Source: SVFI01 sp045588655 (GTDB lineage Bacteria; Bacillota; Clostridia; Lachnospirales; Lachnospiraceae). From it: a DNA stretch of 64,000 bases. The stretch spans positions 13,967 to 77,966 of the forward strand of contig JAZNEP010000015.1 in assembly GCA_045588655.1 (NCBI GenBank), written 5' to 3'. Positions 36,082-44,438 of the stretch are shown piece after piece. The notes beneath the pieces are model-generated. The model did no database searches and was not told the origin of the DNA. It saw nothing but the letters and a program-made list of their open reading frames with translations. Every line of letters starts with the position of its first letter. The stretch's first letter is position 1. The position numbers were made by a program, and so were the translations under genes.

Positions 36082-36966
36082 TTAACCTCTTGGATGTGCT
36101 TTTGCATACACTTCGCGAATTCTATTATGATTCATGTTTGCATAAATCTGCGTCGTTGAGATATCCGAATGACCGAGCATCTCCTGAACGCTTCTTAAAT
36201 CTGCTCCATTTTCCACCAAATGTGCCGCAAACGAATGTCTGAGCGTATGTGGTGTAATATCAGCATTAATCCCAGCTTTTTTGGCATAATGTTTAATCAA
36301 CTTCCAAAAACCTTGACGACTCATTGGCTTGCCGGAACAGTTGGCAAACAGAACCTCCGAAGACTTGTCCTCAACCATATCGCTTCTTATACCATCCATA
36401 TACCTTGCAAGCGCTGTTTTTGCTTTATTTCCAAATGGAATCATTCGCTCTTTATGCGCATCCTTGCATAAAATAAAGCTCATGGCAAGATTAACGTCCG
36501 ACACTTTTAATGTAATTAATTCCGTTACACGAATTCCTGTCGCATATAACAGTTCAAGCATCGCTTTATCACGAATTTCTTTCGGTGTATCACCCGCAGC
36601 TTGCTCTAATAATGCAGCCACTTCATCCATAGAAAGAATCTCCGGAATTTTTTTCGTTATCTTCGGTGCTTTCAAACCCGTACTGACATCATAGCTAATC
36701 TTACCCTGCTGAACCATGTACTGAAAAAAAGCCTTAATAGATGCAATGTTTCTTGATACCGTTGCTGCCGCAAAATTCTGACTTTCCAGCTCCTGAATAT
36801 ATGCACTCAAATCTTCTGCATTTACAGCAGACAATTCTGTAATTCCTCGCTGTCCTAAAAAATGACATACTTTGGCCAGATCTCTCTTATATGATAATTC
36901 TGTATTATTTGAAGTTTGTTTTACATTATGTAAATATGTAATAAACCCCTGTACTTCCTTTTCCAT
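36082..36966 (-). CDS. xerD: Site-specific tyrosine recombinase XerD
   Basis: A 294-residue tyrosine recombinase, the length of XerD. The N-terminal core-binding domain (SAM-like) has the KRDLAKVCHFL and ASIKAFFQYMVQQG segments. The catalytic domain carries the arginine in ATGIRVTEL, the HTLRHSFAAHLVENGADLR box with histidine and second arginine, LGHSDISTTQIYANM with the tyrosine. It resolves chromosome dimers with its partner at the dif site. A promoter is visible at 37026-37054. It lies near spoIIM and a Nudix gene, a conserved clostridial order, so I call it chromosomal XerD rather than a phage integrase. Confidence 0.93.
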   Translation of the reverse strand: MEKEVQGFITYLHNVKQTSNNTELSYKRDLAKVCHFLGQRGITELSAVNAEDLSAYIQELESQNFAAATVSRNIASIKAFFQYMVQQGKISYDVSTGLKAPKITKKIPEILSMDEVAALLEQAAGDTPKEIRDKAMLELLYATGIRVTELITLKVSDVNLAMSFILCKDAHKERMIPFGNKAKTALARYMDGIRSDMVEDKSSEVLFANCSGKPMSRQGFWKLIKHYAKKAGINADITPHTLRHSFAAHLVENGADLRSVQEMLGHSDISTTQIYANMNHNRIREVYAKAHPRG

Positions 36967-37025
36967 AATAAATGAAACCCTTCCTCATCACGTAGTTATG
37001 TCATCTCCATAGACGTCTGAATTTT

Positions 37026-37054
37026 ATTATAAGAGCAAAACCAAATAAAAGCAA
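37026..37054 (-). promoter_or_regulatory. Promoter of xerD
   Basis: On the minus strand, TTGCTT (37049-37054) and TATAAT (37026-37031) are separated by 17 bases, about 60 bases upstream of the xerD start codon. Confidence 0.65.
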
Positions 37055-37161
37055 ATACTATTTTATGCGCTTTTTCGGCTTTTTTTCACCAAAAATGCCA
37101 CAAAGCCCAAGATGTGGATTTTGCCGTTTTTACATGCCACTACATGTTGTAAAATATTTTT

Positions 37162-37743
37162 TCAAAAAATTTTTAGACACCATTTCACCAACAACGGATT
37201 TACATAACACTCCACTGCAACTCCTATTATTGTAACCCCTAATAATAGAACGACCTGCTCCCAAGTATTGTGATGCATCACCTCACCTCTATATTTTATC
37301 TTTTGTCTTTCAAACAACTTTTCATTGAATTCTATCAATATTGCTATTCCACTGAAGATTGCCGGAATATATATAATATCTTGCGGAAATACAAGTGCCA
37401 GAAATAAAAAGATACCTTTGATACCATATCTCACTATTAATATGGACAACATACTCCCCATACTACAGCCAAATACAATCAAAAAACCATATAAAAGATA
37501 TTTCCCCGGTAATGCAAGCGATGCCATGAACAACCCAAGAAGAATGCACACTCTCACTTTCATTAAATAGAAAAAATAATCCCAAAATTTAATGTCAATA
37601 TACAAAATCTGCATTAAATTCTGAATACTTAAAACATCCGAACTTTTCCCCTGTAAACGCCCTGTAAAGTAAATGTATAATACGCCTATCAAAAATCCGG
37701 CCAGAAAAAGCAAAAGCTGCCTGTATTCTTTGCGAGATCTCAT
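37162..37743 (-). CDS. spoIIM: Stage II sporulation protein M
   Basis: A 193-residue membrane protein similar to SpoIIM, which in Bacillus works with SpoIID and SpoIIP to drive engulfment of the forespore. It has about five membrane spans and the typical loop GYGIKGIFLFLALVFPQDIIYIPAI-like segment (here RYGIKGIFLFLALVFPQ). The ATG has GAGAGG upstream. It lies between a Nudix gene and xerD, the neighbourhood seen in other clostridia, and is good evidence that the organism sporulates. SpoIID and SpoIIP are outside the window. Confidence 0.85.
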   Translation of the reverse strand: MRSRKEYRQLLLFLAGFLIGVLYIYFTGRLQGKSSDVLSIQNLMQILYIDIKFWDYFFYLMKVRVCILLGLFMASLALPGKYLLYGFLIVFGCSMGSMLSILIVRYGIKGIFLFLALVFPQDIIYIPAIFSGIAILIEFNEKLFERQKIKYRGEVMHHNTWEQVVLLLGVTIIGVAVECYVNPLLVKWCLKIF

Positions 37744-37814
37744 TCTTTCCTCTCCGCCTTCCGTTTACTTGTTTTGTCCATTCCCTCTTTTCAATGTATA
37801 TGCACCTGCACAAA

Positions 37815-37853
37815 AAAATAGAAACAGAAGTTGTCCACTTCTGTTTCTATTTT
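37815..37853 (-). terminator. Terminator after the Nudix gene
   Basis: A 17-bp perfect inverted repeat, with arms at 37815-37831 and 37837-37853, followed on the minus strand by TTTTGTG. It lies 36 bases after the Nudix stop and is the strongest hairpin in the window. Confidence 0.9.
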
Positions 37854-37888
37854 CGTCAATTTCCAGCTATTCATCGATTCACTATCTA

Positions 37889-38440
37889 CTATTTCATATA
37901 TTTTAATTTGTACGCTAACAGTGCAGATACCGTCTTACCATCTTGTATTTTTCCGGCATAAATCATATCCACCAACTCATCGATTTCATATGCCTGCACA
38001 TTGATGAACTCATCCTCATCCAAATCTTGCTGCGATTTCACTAAATTTTTTGCAACATAGACATCAATCTGTTCATTGCAAAATGCCACTGTAGTTTTTA
38101 AAGAAATCAAAAATTCAAAATCCTTTTTCTCTGCTCGATATCCGGTTTCTTCTTCCAACTCTCTGTATGCACATTCCAGATAAGACTCCTCAACACTATC
38201 TCTTCCTCCGGCCGGAACTTCTATTGTTTCCCGGTCAAGTGCATTTCGATATTGATGCACCATCAAGATTTTTCCATCATCCATCACAGGTACCACCGCT
38301 GCAGCGCCTTTATGACCGATAAAATCCCATGTAGCTATATTTCCGTTCGGAATCTTTACTGTATCCTTATAAATACTGATAATGACACCTTCATGCACCA
38401 ATTCTCTGTTTAATCGTTCTATTCTTTCCACTTGTTCCAT
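37889..38440 (-). CDS. nudF: ADP-ribose pyrophosphatase-like Nudix hydrolase
   Basis: A 183-residue Nudix hydrolase of the ADP-ribose pyrophosphatase group. The Nudix box is complete: G, five residues, E, seven residues, REL, E, EE, T, G. The motif begins GRDSVEESYLECAYRELEEE near residue 75. A preceding strand HQYRNALDRETIEVPAGG is characteristic of this subfamily. It hydrolyses ADP-ribose to AMP and ribose 5-phosphate. Its start lies 44 bases after the aminotransferase stop, so the two may be cotranscribed. Confidence 0.9.
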   Translation of the reverse strand: MEQVERIERLNRELVHEGVIISIYKDTVKIPNGNIATWDFIGHKGAAAVVPVMDDGKILMVHQYRNALDRETIEVPAGGRDSVEESYLECAYRELEEETGYRAEKKDFEFLISLKTTVAFCNEQIDVYVAKNLVKSQQDLDEDEFINVQAYEIDELVDMIYAGKIQDGKTVSALLAYKLKYMK

Positions 38441-38483
38441 TCTGATCCTACTTCCATTCTATATGAATCTAACTAATTAAGGA

Positions 38484-39770
38484 TTACATTTCAGATAAGA
38501 TTTTCTCAATCGAAACTAATTTAACACATAACACAAATAAATTAGTCGCATCTTCCATTTCTTTTGGTGTCGGATAAGATGGTGCTATACGAATGTTGCT
38601 GTCTTTTGGATCATTTTTGTATGGAAATGTAGCTCCTGCTCCGGTCAAAATTACTCCTGCTTCTTTACATTTTTCCACAATCTTCTTTGCACATCCATCT
38701 AACGCATTAAATGATATAAAATATCCACCTCTTGGTTTGGTCCATTCACCGATTTCGAGTCCACCCAGTTCGCTTTCTAATACATTCACAACTGCCTCAA
38801 ACTTTGGTCTCATACTATCAGCCTGTTTCATCATATGTTTTTTAATTCCATCAATATTTTTAAAATATTTCACATGTCTAAGCTGATTAATCTTATCATA
38901 GCCTATTGTCTGGATTGTCATTGACTTCTTAAACCAGTCTCTATTTGCTGCTGATGTTGCCACCGCTGACACTCCACCACCGGCAAATGTTACCTTTGAT
39001 GTCGAACAAAACTCAAATACCATATCCGGATTTCCGGCTTTTTCACACTCCGAAAGAATGTCAAGAAGCTCGTCCTGTTCCTCTTCATATAAGTGATGAA
39101 CTGCATAAGCATTATCCCAGTATATTCTAAAATCTTCTGCTGCTGGTTTTAGGCTCGCAAAACGTTTTACTACATCATCAGAATATGTTACACCACATGG
39201 ATTTGAGTATTTCGGCACACACCAAATACCTTTTACGCTACTATCATTATTTACGTATTGTTCCACCATATCCATATCAGGTCCGTCAGCATATAACGGA
39301 ATATTAATCATCTCAATCCCAAAATGCTCTGTAATAGCAAAATGACGATCATATCCCGGAACCGGACACAAAAATTTTACCTTATCTAACTTACACCAAG
39401 GCGTATTTCCAAGCACACCATGTGTCATGGAACGTGAAATCGTATCATACATAATTGGAAGACTTGCATTACCGCATACAATCATATTTTCAGCCTTTGT
39501 ATCTACCAAATCTGCCATCAACTGTTTTGCCTCTTTTAAACCATCTAATACGCCATAATTTCTGCAGTCAGTTCCATCTTCTGCCACTAATTCAGAGGTC
39601 GAATTTAATACATCCATAATATCCATAGATAAGTCAAGCTGTGCAGAAGAAGGTTTTCCTCGCGACATATCTAATTTGAGTCCTTTCGCTTTTGCCTCTG
39701 CATACTCTTTACTTACAACTTCTTGCAATTGCAATAACTCGTCTTTACTTAATTTTTGGTACGATTTCAT
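38484..39770 (-). CDS. PLP-dependent aminotransferase (fold type I)
   Basis: A 428-residue aminotransferase with the aspartate aminotransferase fold. The cofactor lysine lies in STSKVTFAGGG; the WDNAY segment carries the conserved aspartate and tyrosine; NPCGVTY and the C-terminal arginine in DSNIRIAPSYPT are also present. It is similar to the group annotated PF12897-like (alanine/aspartate-type or unknown amino donor). The substrate cannot be read. The start has AAGGATGG upstream. A palindrome (39874-39891) lies about 105 bases upstream and may be an operator. Confidence 0.9.
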   Translation of the reverse strand: MKSYQKLSKDELLQLQEVVSKEYAEAKAKGLKLDMSRGKPSSAQLDLSMDIMDVLNSTSELVAEDGTDCRNYGVLDGLKEAKQLMADLVDTKAENMIVCGNASLPIMYDTISRSMTHGVLGNTPWCKLDKVKFLCPVPGYDRHFAITEHFGIEMINIPLYADGPDMDMVEQYVNNDSSVKGIWCVPKYSNPCGVTYSDDVVKRFASLKPAAEDFRIYWDNAYAVHHLYEEEQDELLDILSECEKAGNPDMVFEFCSTSKVTFAGGGVSAVATSAANRDWFKKSMTIQTIGYDKINQLRHVKYFKNIDGIKKHMMKQADSMRPKFEAVVNVLESELGGLEIGEWTKPRGGYFISFNALDGCAKKIVEKCKEAGVILTGAGATFPYKNDPKDSNIRIAPSYPTPKEMEDATNLFVLCVKLVSIEKILSEM

Positions 39771-39873
39771 GTGACACCATCCTTAATTCACTAATCTTAC
39801 TTTTTTCTTACTTATACTTTTCTACTGCTGTTACAAAAAATCCAAATACTTCTCTTTTAAAAAATATCCTTGG

Positions 39874-39891
39874 ATAATTGTATACAATTAT
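39874..39891. promoter_or_regulatory. Candidate operator, 18-bp perfect palindrome
   Basis: ATAATTGTATACAATTAT reads the same on both strands. Its core TTGTATACAA resembles operators of GntR-family regulators. On the minus strand a TATAAT overlaps its left edge, about 115 bases upstream of the aminotransferase start. No regulator gene lies beside it. Confidence 0.45.
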
Positions 39892-39954
39892 ATTTCCCGT
39901 TTATTTTACTACACTACATCCCCTCTGGCAAGAGTTATCTTTTTACTGCAATAT

Positions 39955-39995
39955 AAAAAATCACCAAGACTTCACAAAAGTTTTTGGTGATTTTT
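39955..39995 (-). terminator. Terminator after the small membrane protein gene
   Basis: A long inverted repeat, with arms about 39955-39967 and 39984-39995 (arm AAAAATCACCAA), is followed on the minus strand by TTATATTGC. It lies 44 bases after the stop of the 36-residue reading frame at 40039. Confidence 0.8.
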
Positions 39996-40038
39996 ACCAT
40001 ATCTCTTATCCAATTTAAATATACTAGAATATACTGGC

Positions 40039-40149
40039 TTACTCTTCAATATCCTCACTTGCAGCAACCGCAGCTGTAACAGACGACACCACCGCAACTA
40101 TAACTGCAATAATAATAATCAGTAAACCGCCACCTAATAATACAAACAT
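40039..40149 (-). CDS. 36-residue single-span membrane protein
   Basis: A short reading frame of 36 codons too small for usual gene callers. ATG at 40147-40149 follows TTGGAG at eight bases. It encodes MFVLLGGGLLIIIIAVIVAV, then a Ser/Thr/Ala stretch and a short acidic tail ending EDIEE. The strongly hydrophobic first 20 residues suggest one membrane span with a small exposed acidic C-terminus. It has its own terminator (39955-39995) and lies between the aminotransferase promoter region and an unrelated 99-residue gene. The function is unknown; small regulatory or holin-like roles are possible but unsupported. Confidence 0.6.
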   Translation of the reverse strand: MFVLLGGGLLIIIIAVIVAVVSSVTAAVAASEDIEE

Positions 40150-40230
40150 ATACTCCACTCCAAACTGTTAAACTTTTCTTCCTGATACAGGATACCATGT
40201 TTCACCCAAGCCGTCAACCTGCTATCCGAA

Positions 40231-40530
40231 TCAGCATTCGATATCTTCCATCTTTTTATATCTTTCCCAAATCTTATCTGCGCCACATACATGTTTGGTA
40301 CCATCTGCATCTAAAATAATATAATCCCCCTGTTTAATAAACGTACATCCTCTTCTTGTTTTAATGTATGGGCACAACATGGATGATTCCTTCTCGATGA
40401 TAACCAAATTTTCCAAATCAGCAAATCCATTTGTTATGACTTTTTCGTATAATGCAAATCCATCTTCCAACCCTTTTTCGGTTTCATATTGATAAACATC
40501 TGCAACAATTTCCGTTCTTACACATTTCAT
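40231..40530 (-). CDS. Small protein with a PGDYG-like C-terminal segment
   Basis: A 99-residue soluble protein. The C-terminal third, KQGDYIILDADGTKHVCGADKIWERYK, resembles the PGDYG domain, a small domain of unknown function also found in phage proteins. The N-terminal part is a mixed fold beginning MKCVRTEIVADVYQYETEKG. The ATG at 40530 has GGAGG seven bases upstream; a longer frame to 40563 lacks support. Solitary gene without obvious phage neighbours. Confidence 0.6.
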   Translation of the reverse strand: MKCVRTEIVADVYQYETEKGLEDGFALYEKVITNGFADLENLVIIEKESSMLCPYIKTRRGCTFIKQGDYIILDADGTKHVCGADKIWERYKKMEDIEC

Positions 40531-40637
40531 AATCATCCCTCCATATAAAACATATAAAATCAATGTTATACAACCTTCTCTATACCTATATTATACTTTA
40601 TTTTTTTCTGTGATGCTATACGTAAAATCAATTTAAA

Positions 40638-40671
40638 AAAGAGCTAAAAACACAACCGTTTTTAGCTCTTT
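40638..40671 (-). terminator. Terminator after rny
   Basis: A 14-bp perfect inverted repeat, arm AAAGAGCTAAAAAC, followed on the minus strand by TTTAAATTG. It lies 16 bases after the rny stop. Confidence 0.9.
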
Positions 40672-40686
40672 CATCTTCTAAATTTT

Positions 40687-42243
40687 TTATTTCGCGTAAT
40701 CAGTTACTCTGGATTCTCTTATGACATTTATTTTAATTTGTCCAGGATATTCAAGCTCTTTTTCAATCTGCTTTGAAATATTCCGTGCCAAAAGTACCAT
40801 GTCTGTATCCGTAATCTGTTCAGGAACTACCATTACACGAACCTCTCTACCTGCCTGAATAGCAAAAGATTTGTCGACACCTTTGAAATTGTTTGTTATA
40901 TCTTCAAGCTGTTTTAATCTACTTGTATATGTTTCTAAAGTCTCTCTACGTGCCCCTGGTCTTGCTGCAGATATTGTATCAGCTGCCTGAACAATACAAG
41001 CAATCAAAGACTGAGGTTCTACATCACCATGATGAGACTCAACCGCATTAATAACCACTGCAGATTCTTTATATTTTCTACAAAGCTCAGCACCCAACTG
41101 AATATGTGTGCCCTCTCTCTCCTGATCAACAGCTTTACCGATATCATGTAATAAACCTGCTCTCTTTGCAAGTCTGATATCAAGTCCCATCTCAGCAGCA
41201 AGCAATCCTGATAACTGTGCCACCTCAATGGAATGCTTAAGTGCATTCTGCCCATAACTGGTTCTGAATTTCATCTTACCAAGTAATCTGACAAGTTCCG
41301 GATGAATGCCATGCACACCAACTTCCAGTGTGGCATTCTCACCCTCTTCTTTTATCATTACTTCCACTTCTTTTTGAGCCTTCTCTACCATTTCTTCGAT
41401 TCTGGCCGGATGAATACGTCCGTCCACAATCAATTTTTCCAAGGCAATTCTGGCCACTTCACGTCTGATTGGATCAAATCCTGATAAAATAACTGCCTCC
41501 GGTGTGTCATCAATAATCAAATCCACACCTGTCATTGTCTCAAGCGTGCGAATATTTCTTCCCTCACGTCCAATGATACGGCCTTTCATTTCATCACTCG
41601 GAAGCTGCACAACCGAAACCGTGGTTTCTGATACATGGTCCGCTGCACATTTCTGAATCGCTGTAACCACATATTCTTTCGCTTTTTTGTCAGCTTCTTC
41701 TTTTGCTCTGCTCTCCATCTCTTTGATCATGACAGCAGTTTCATGTTTTACTTCATCTTCGACAATTTTCAACAAGTATTCTTTTGCTTGTTCAGAGGTT
41801 AATCCCGAGATCCGCTCGAGTTCCTGTACTCTTTGCTCATTCAGAGTCGCAATTTCTTTCTTTTGCTTTGCGAGCTCTTCCTCACGCGCCACTAAGACTG
41901 CTTCCTTCTTCTCGATCGCGTCTGCTTTTTTATCGACGTTCTCTTCTTTCTGCTGAATTCTTCGCTCAAAACGCTGAACTTCTGCTCTACGCTCTTTGAT
42001 TTCCTTATCCAATTCGTTCTTTGTACGAATGGACTCTTCCTTCACCTCGAGCAAACCTTCACGTTTTTTTGCCTCTGCAGTTTTCAAAGCTTCATCAATA
42101 ATCTCTCTGGCTTTGACATCTGCATTACCTAACTTGCTCTCTACGCTCTTCTTATATTTTGAAGTAGCAACAACAGCAGTAACAGGAACAGCAATCACAA
42201 GCGCAACAACTGCCGCGATAATCGCAATTGCAATGCTTGGCAT
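40687..42243 (-). CDS. rny: Ribonuclease Y
   Basis: A 518-residue RNase Y, the membrane-anchored endoribonuclease that initiates mRNA decay in Firmicutes. An N-terminal span (about residues 4-28) is followed by a long coiled coil (about 30-200), a KH domain with GRIIGREGRNIRTLE (about 215-285), and the HD phosphohydrolase domain with LLHDIGKA near residue 360. Length is the standard 520. The start at 42243 follows AGGAGG by 11 bases. No competing promoter is seen; a terminator follows closely. Confidence 0.97.
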   Translation of the reverse strand: MPSIAIAIIAAVVALVIAVPVTAVVATSKYKKSVESKLGNADVKAREIIDEALKTAEAKKREGLLEVKEESIRTKNELDKEIKERRAEVQRFERRIQQKEENVDKKADAIEKKEAVLVAREEELAKQKKEIATLNEQRVQELERISGLTSEQAKEYLLKIVEDEVKHETAVMIKEMESRAKEEADKKAKEYVVTAIQKCAADHVSETTVSVVQLPSDEMKGRIIGREGRNIRTLETMTGVDLIIDDTPEAVILSGFDPIRREVARIALEKLIVDGRIHPARIEEMVEKAQKEVEVMIKEEGENATLEVGVHGIHPELVRLLGKMKFRTSYGQNALKHSIEVAQLSGLLAAEMGLDIRLAKRAGLLHDIGKAVDQEREGTHIQLGAELCRKYKESAVVINAVESHHGDVEPQSLIACIVQAADTISAARPGARRETLETYTSRLKQLEDITNNFKGVDKSFAIQAGREVRVMVVPEQITDTDMVLLARNISKQIEKELEYPGQIKINVIRESRVTDYAK

Positions 42244-42387
42244 GTACAGGAGCACCTCCTTATTTATTTTTCATTGTACTCATATTGTATAGAATGTATG
42301 TAGAAGACATCCTAAAATCGAATTTACAACAATACAATTTTAAACTGAAACAGACATTATGTCAAGTATTAGTCCCTTTTTTCACTC

Positions 42388-43020
42388 CTAATTGTATAAA
42401 TTATCCAAAGCCAATTCTCCTATTGTATTCATCACTTTTTTGGGGCTAAATCCTTTTCGTGTAAAAAATTGAAGCATCTTTATTCTATCCGTATTTTCCT
42501 GAGGAATTTCCCCCTTATATTTCTTATCAAACAAAGCCCTGATCTGCTCCTGCTCCATCTGTTCTTGTTGCGCAGCATCCACGTGATTCAAACATTCTTT
42601 TATAGTGTTTGAATCAATCCCCTTTTGTAGCAGTTTCTGTTCCATAATCTTACAGCTTTGTGTTTCCATATGGTAAGCAATGTAATCCTCCGCATAGGCC
42701 TGATCATCCACATATCCATAAGACTTTACATATGCCAAAGCGGTATCGATACATGCCTCAGAATACAATCCTTCACGCAATTTTTCACGTAGTTTCATCT
42801 CTGTATATGGACGTTTGGTCAATAGATTCATTGCTCTTAGCTTTGCCCTTTTCGGTAATATCTGCTCCGTCAATTCTCGGAAAACAGATTCCGTGATTTG
42901 CTCATCTATTTTTATGTTGTATTTATGCAATTCGCCTTTGTACAAGACAAAGGCGAATTCATGATCTACATATATTTTACACTTTTTCTTATTGTGTTCT
43001 TTAATCTCTGTAATCGTCAT
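42388..43020 (-). CDS. recX: Regulatory protein RecX
   Basis: A 210-residue RecX, a modulator that binds RecA filaments and limits or reverses their extension. The three-helix repeats of the family are visible, for example LRAMNLLTKRPYTEMKLREKLR and the following AYVKSYGYVDDQAYAEDYI. It follows recA directly with 37 bases between, so it is in the recA operon and expected to be induced with it. The end MLQFFTRKGFSPKKVMNTI matches the family C-terminus. Confidence 0.9.
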   Translation of the reverse strand: MTITEIKEHNKKKCKIYVDHEFAFVLYKGELHKYNIKIDEQITESVFRELTEQILPKRAKLRAMNLLTKRPYTEMKLREKLREGLYSEACIDTALAYVKSYGYVDDQAYAEDYIAYHMETQSCKIMEQKLLQKGIDSNTIKECLNHVDAAQQEQMEQEQIRALFDKKYKGEIPQENTDRIKMLQFFTRKGFSPKKVMNTIGELALDNLYN

Positions 43021-43057
43021 ATTATGTAAACCTATTTATCATATTTGTATATTTCTA

Positions 43058-44095
43058 CTATTTCTCTTTTTTCTCTTCTGACACCGGTGATACCACATCA
43101 GACTCCAATCCGAATAATTCTCTGACTTTTGCTTCTACCTCATTGCACATTTCCGGATTATCTTTGAGAAATTGTTTTGCATTTTCTCTTCCCTGACCAA
43201 TTTTATTTCCTTCATAGGCATACCACGCCCCGCTCTTATTTATAATTCCGTTTTCTGCTGCAAGATCAAGAATATCACCGACTTTTGAAATCCCTTCGCC
43301 GAACATAATATCAAACTCTGCCTCTTTAAACGGTGGCGCAATTTTGTTCTTTACAATCTTTACTCTTGTACGGTTTCCGATTGCTTCCCCGCTCTGCTTT
43401 AACTGTTCTATCCTTCTGACGTCAAGTCTCACTGACGAATAAAATTTCAATGCACGACCACCCGTTGTCGTCTCCGGATTTCCAAACATAATTCCAACCT
43501 TTTCACGTAACTGGTTAATAAAAATAACTGTACAATTCGATTTGCTGATTACTGCTGTTAATTTTCGAAGTGCCTGTGACATCAATCGTGCCTGAAGCCC
43601 CACATGCGAATCTCCCATATCTCCATCAATCTCTGCTTTTGGAGTAAGTGCTGCCACCGAGTCTACAACAACAATATCAATCGCCCCCGAGCGGACCATG
43701 GTCTCAGTAATCTCTAATGCCTGCTCTCCGCTGTCCGGCTGTGATATATATAGATTATCAATATCTACTCCGATGTTTTTTGCATAATTTGGGTCTAAAG
43801 CATGCTCTGCATCGATAAATCCGGCGATACCACCTCTCTTTTGTACCTCAGCAATCATGTGAAGTGTAACAGTAGTCTTACCACTGGATTCCGGACCATA
43901 TATTTCTACGATTCTTCCCTTTGGAATACCTCCAAGCCCTAATGCAATATCAAGACTAAGAGAACCTGTCGGTACCGTCTCTACATTCATATTAGCGGTG
44001 TTATCACCAAGCTTCATAACTGCGCCTTTTCCGTATTGGCGCTCAATCTGTGAAATAGCTGCATCTAATGCTTTCAGTTTATCTTCTCTTTCCAT
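43058..44095 (-). CDS. recA: Recombinase RecA
   Basis: A 345-residue RecA that forms filaments on single-stranded DNA, catalyses strand exchange and stimulates LexA self-cleavage. The Walker A is GPESSGKTT at 67-75. The family motif ALKFYSSVRLDVRRIEQ and QLREKVGIMFGNPETTTGG are present, including the L2 loop glycines. The ATG at 44095 has AAGGAG seven bases upstream; a start two codons earlier is too close to it. The promoter region holds two LexA-type boxes, so it is predicted to be SOS-regulated. Confidence 0.98.
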   Translation of the reverse strand: MEREDKLKALDAAISQIERQYGKGAVMKLGDNTANMNVETVPTGSLSLDIALGLGGIPKGRIVEIYGPESSGKTTVTLHMIAEVQKRGGIAGFIDAEHALDPNYAKNIGVDIDNLYISQPDSGEQALEITETMVRSGAIDIVVVDSVAALTPKAEIDGDMGDSHVGLQARLMSQALRKLTAVISKSNCTVIFINQLREKVGIMFGNPETTTGGRALKFYSSVRLDVRRIEQLKQSGEAIGNRTRVKIVKNKIAPPFKEAEFDIMFGEGISKVGDILDLAAENGIINKSGAWYAYEGNKIGQGRENAKQFLKDNPEMCNEVEAKVRELFGLESDVVSPVSEEKKEK

Positions 44096-44112
44096 TTTCA
44101 TTCTCCTTGCAG

Positions 44113-44162
44113 GAACATTTGTTCGTTTTGATTATAATAAAACAAATGTTCGGTTTTGTCAA
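44113..44162 (-). promoter_or_regulatory. recA promoter with two LexA/SOS boxes
   Basis: On the minus strand, a perfect TTGACA (44157-44162) and TATTAT (44134-44139) are separated by 17 bases. One box, CGAACATTTGTTT (44140-44152), lies inside the spacer. A second, CGAACAAATGTTC (44113-44125), lies just downstream of the -10 and matches the Gram-positive LexA consensus CGAAC-N4-GTTCG in all but the last base. LexA is expected to repress recA from both sites. Confidence 0.9.
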
Positions 44163-44353
44163 TTATTTTTTCATTTTTAGGCTTGCCTTCTTAAGATCCA
44201 CAATCGATCTATAGATCATTATACATAAACCAAGTCCAATAAATCACCCTCAACGGCATCTCCCCTTTCTTTTTTTATTTCTTTTTTGGAAAAATTGGCG
44301 AAAATGCCATAGAACGAAAGCCGACTGCTTCCAAATAGAAATGTATCATAAAA
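44163..44353. other. Intergenic stretch with no recognisable gene
   Basis: Between the recA promoter and the terminator at 44354, no reading frame with a ribosome binding site or stable hairpin is found. It contains a short palindrome, GATCTATAGATC at 44206-44217, and T-rich runs; I assign no function. Confidence 0.5.
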
Positions 44354-44380
44354 GAGGATCTATAGCAACTATAAATCCTC
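44354..44380 (-). terminator. Bidirectional hairpin after the RsiV-like gene
   Basis: Arms GAGGATCTATAG and CTATAAATCCTC pair at 44354-44365 and 44369-44380, with one mismatch zone. On the minus strand it is followed by TTTTATG. On the plus strand it is followed by CTTTTTTTG, so it could stop transcription from either side. Confidence 0.75.
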
Positions 44381-44438
44381 CTTTTTTTGTTCAAATATCA
44401 TATTAATTGCAAAACAACTTACTCTTGTAAAAATGCTC

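Noticed and set aside
36082..36966. xerD considered as a phage or integrative-element integrase
   Set aside because: Its length, domain content and neighbourhood (spoIIM, Nudix) match chromosomal XerD; no attachment sites or excision genes were seen.
37080..37160. Possible terminator after spoIIM with CCACA/TGTGG
   Set aside because: The stem is weak and partly overlaps a TA-rich stretch; several alternative short hairpins exist and none is clearly preferred.
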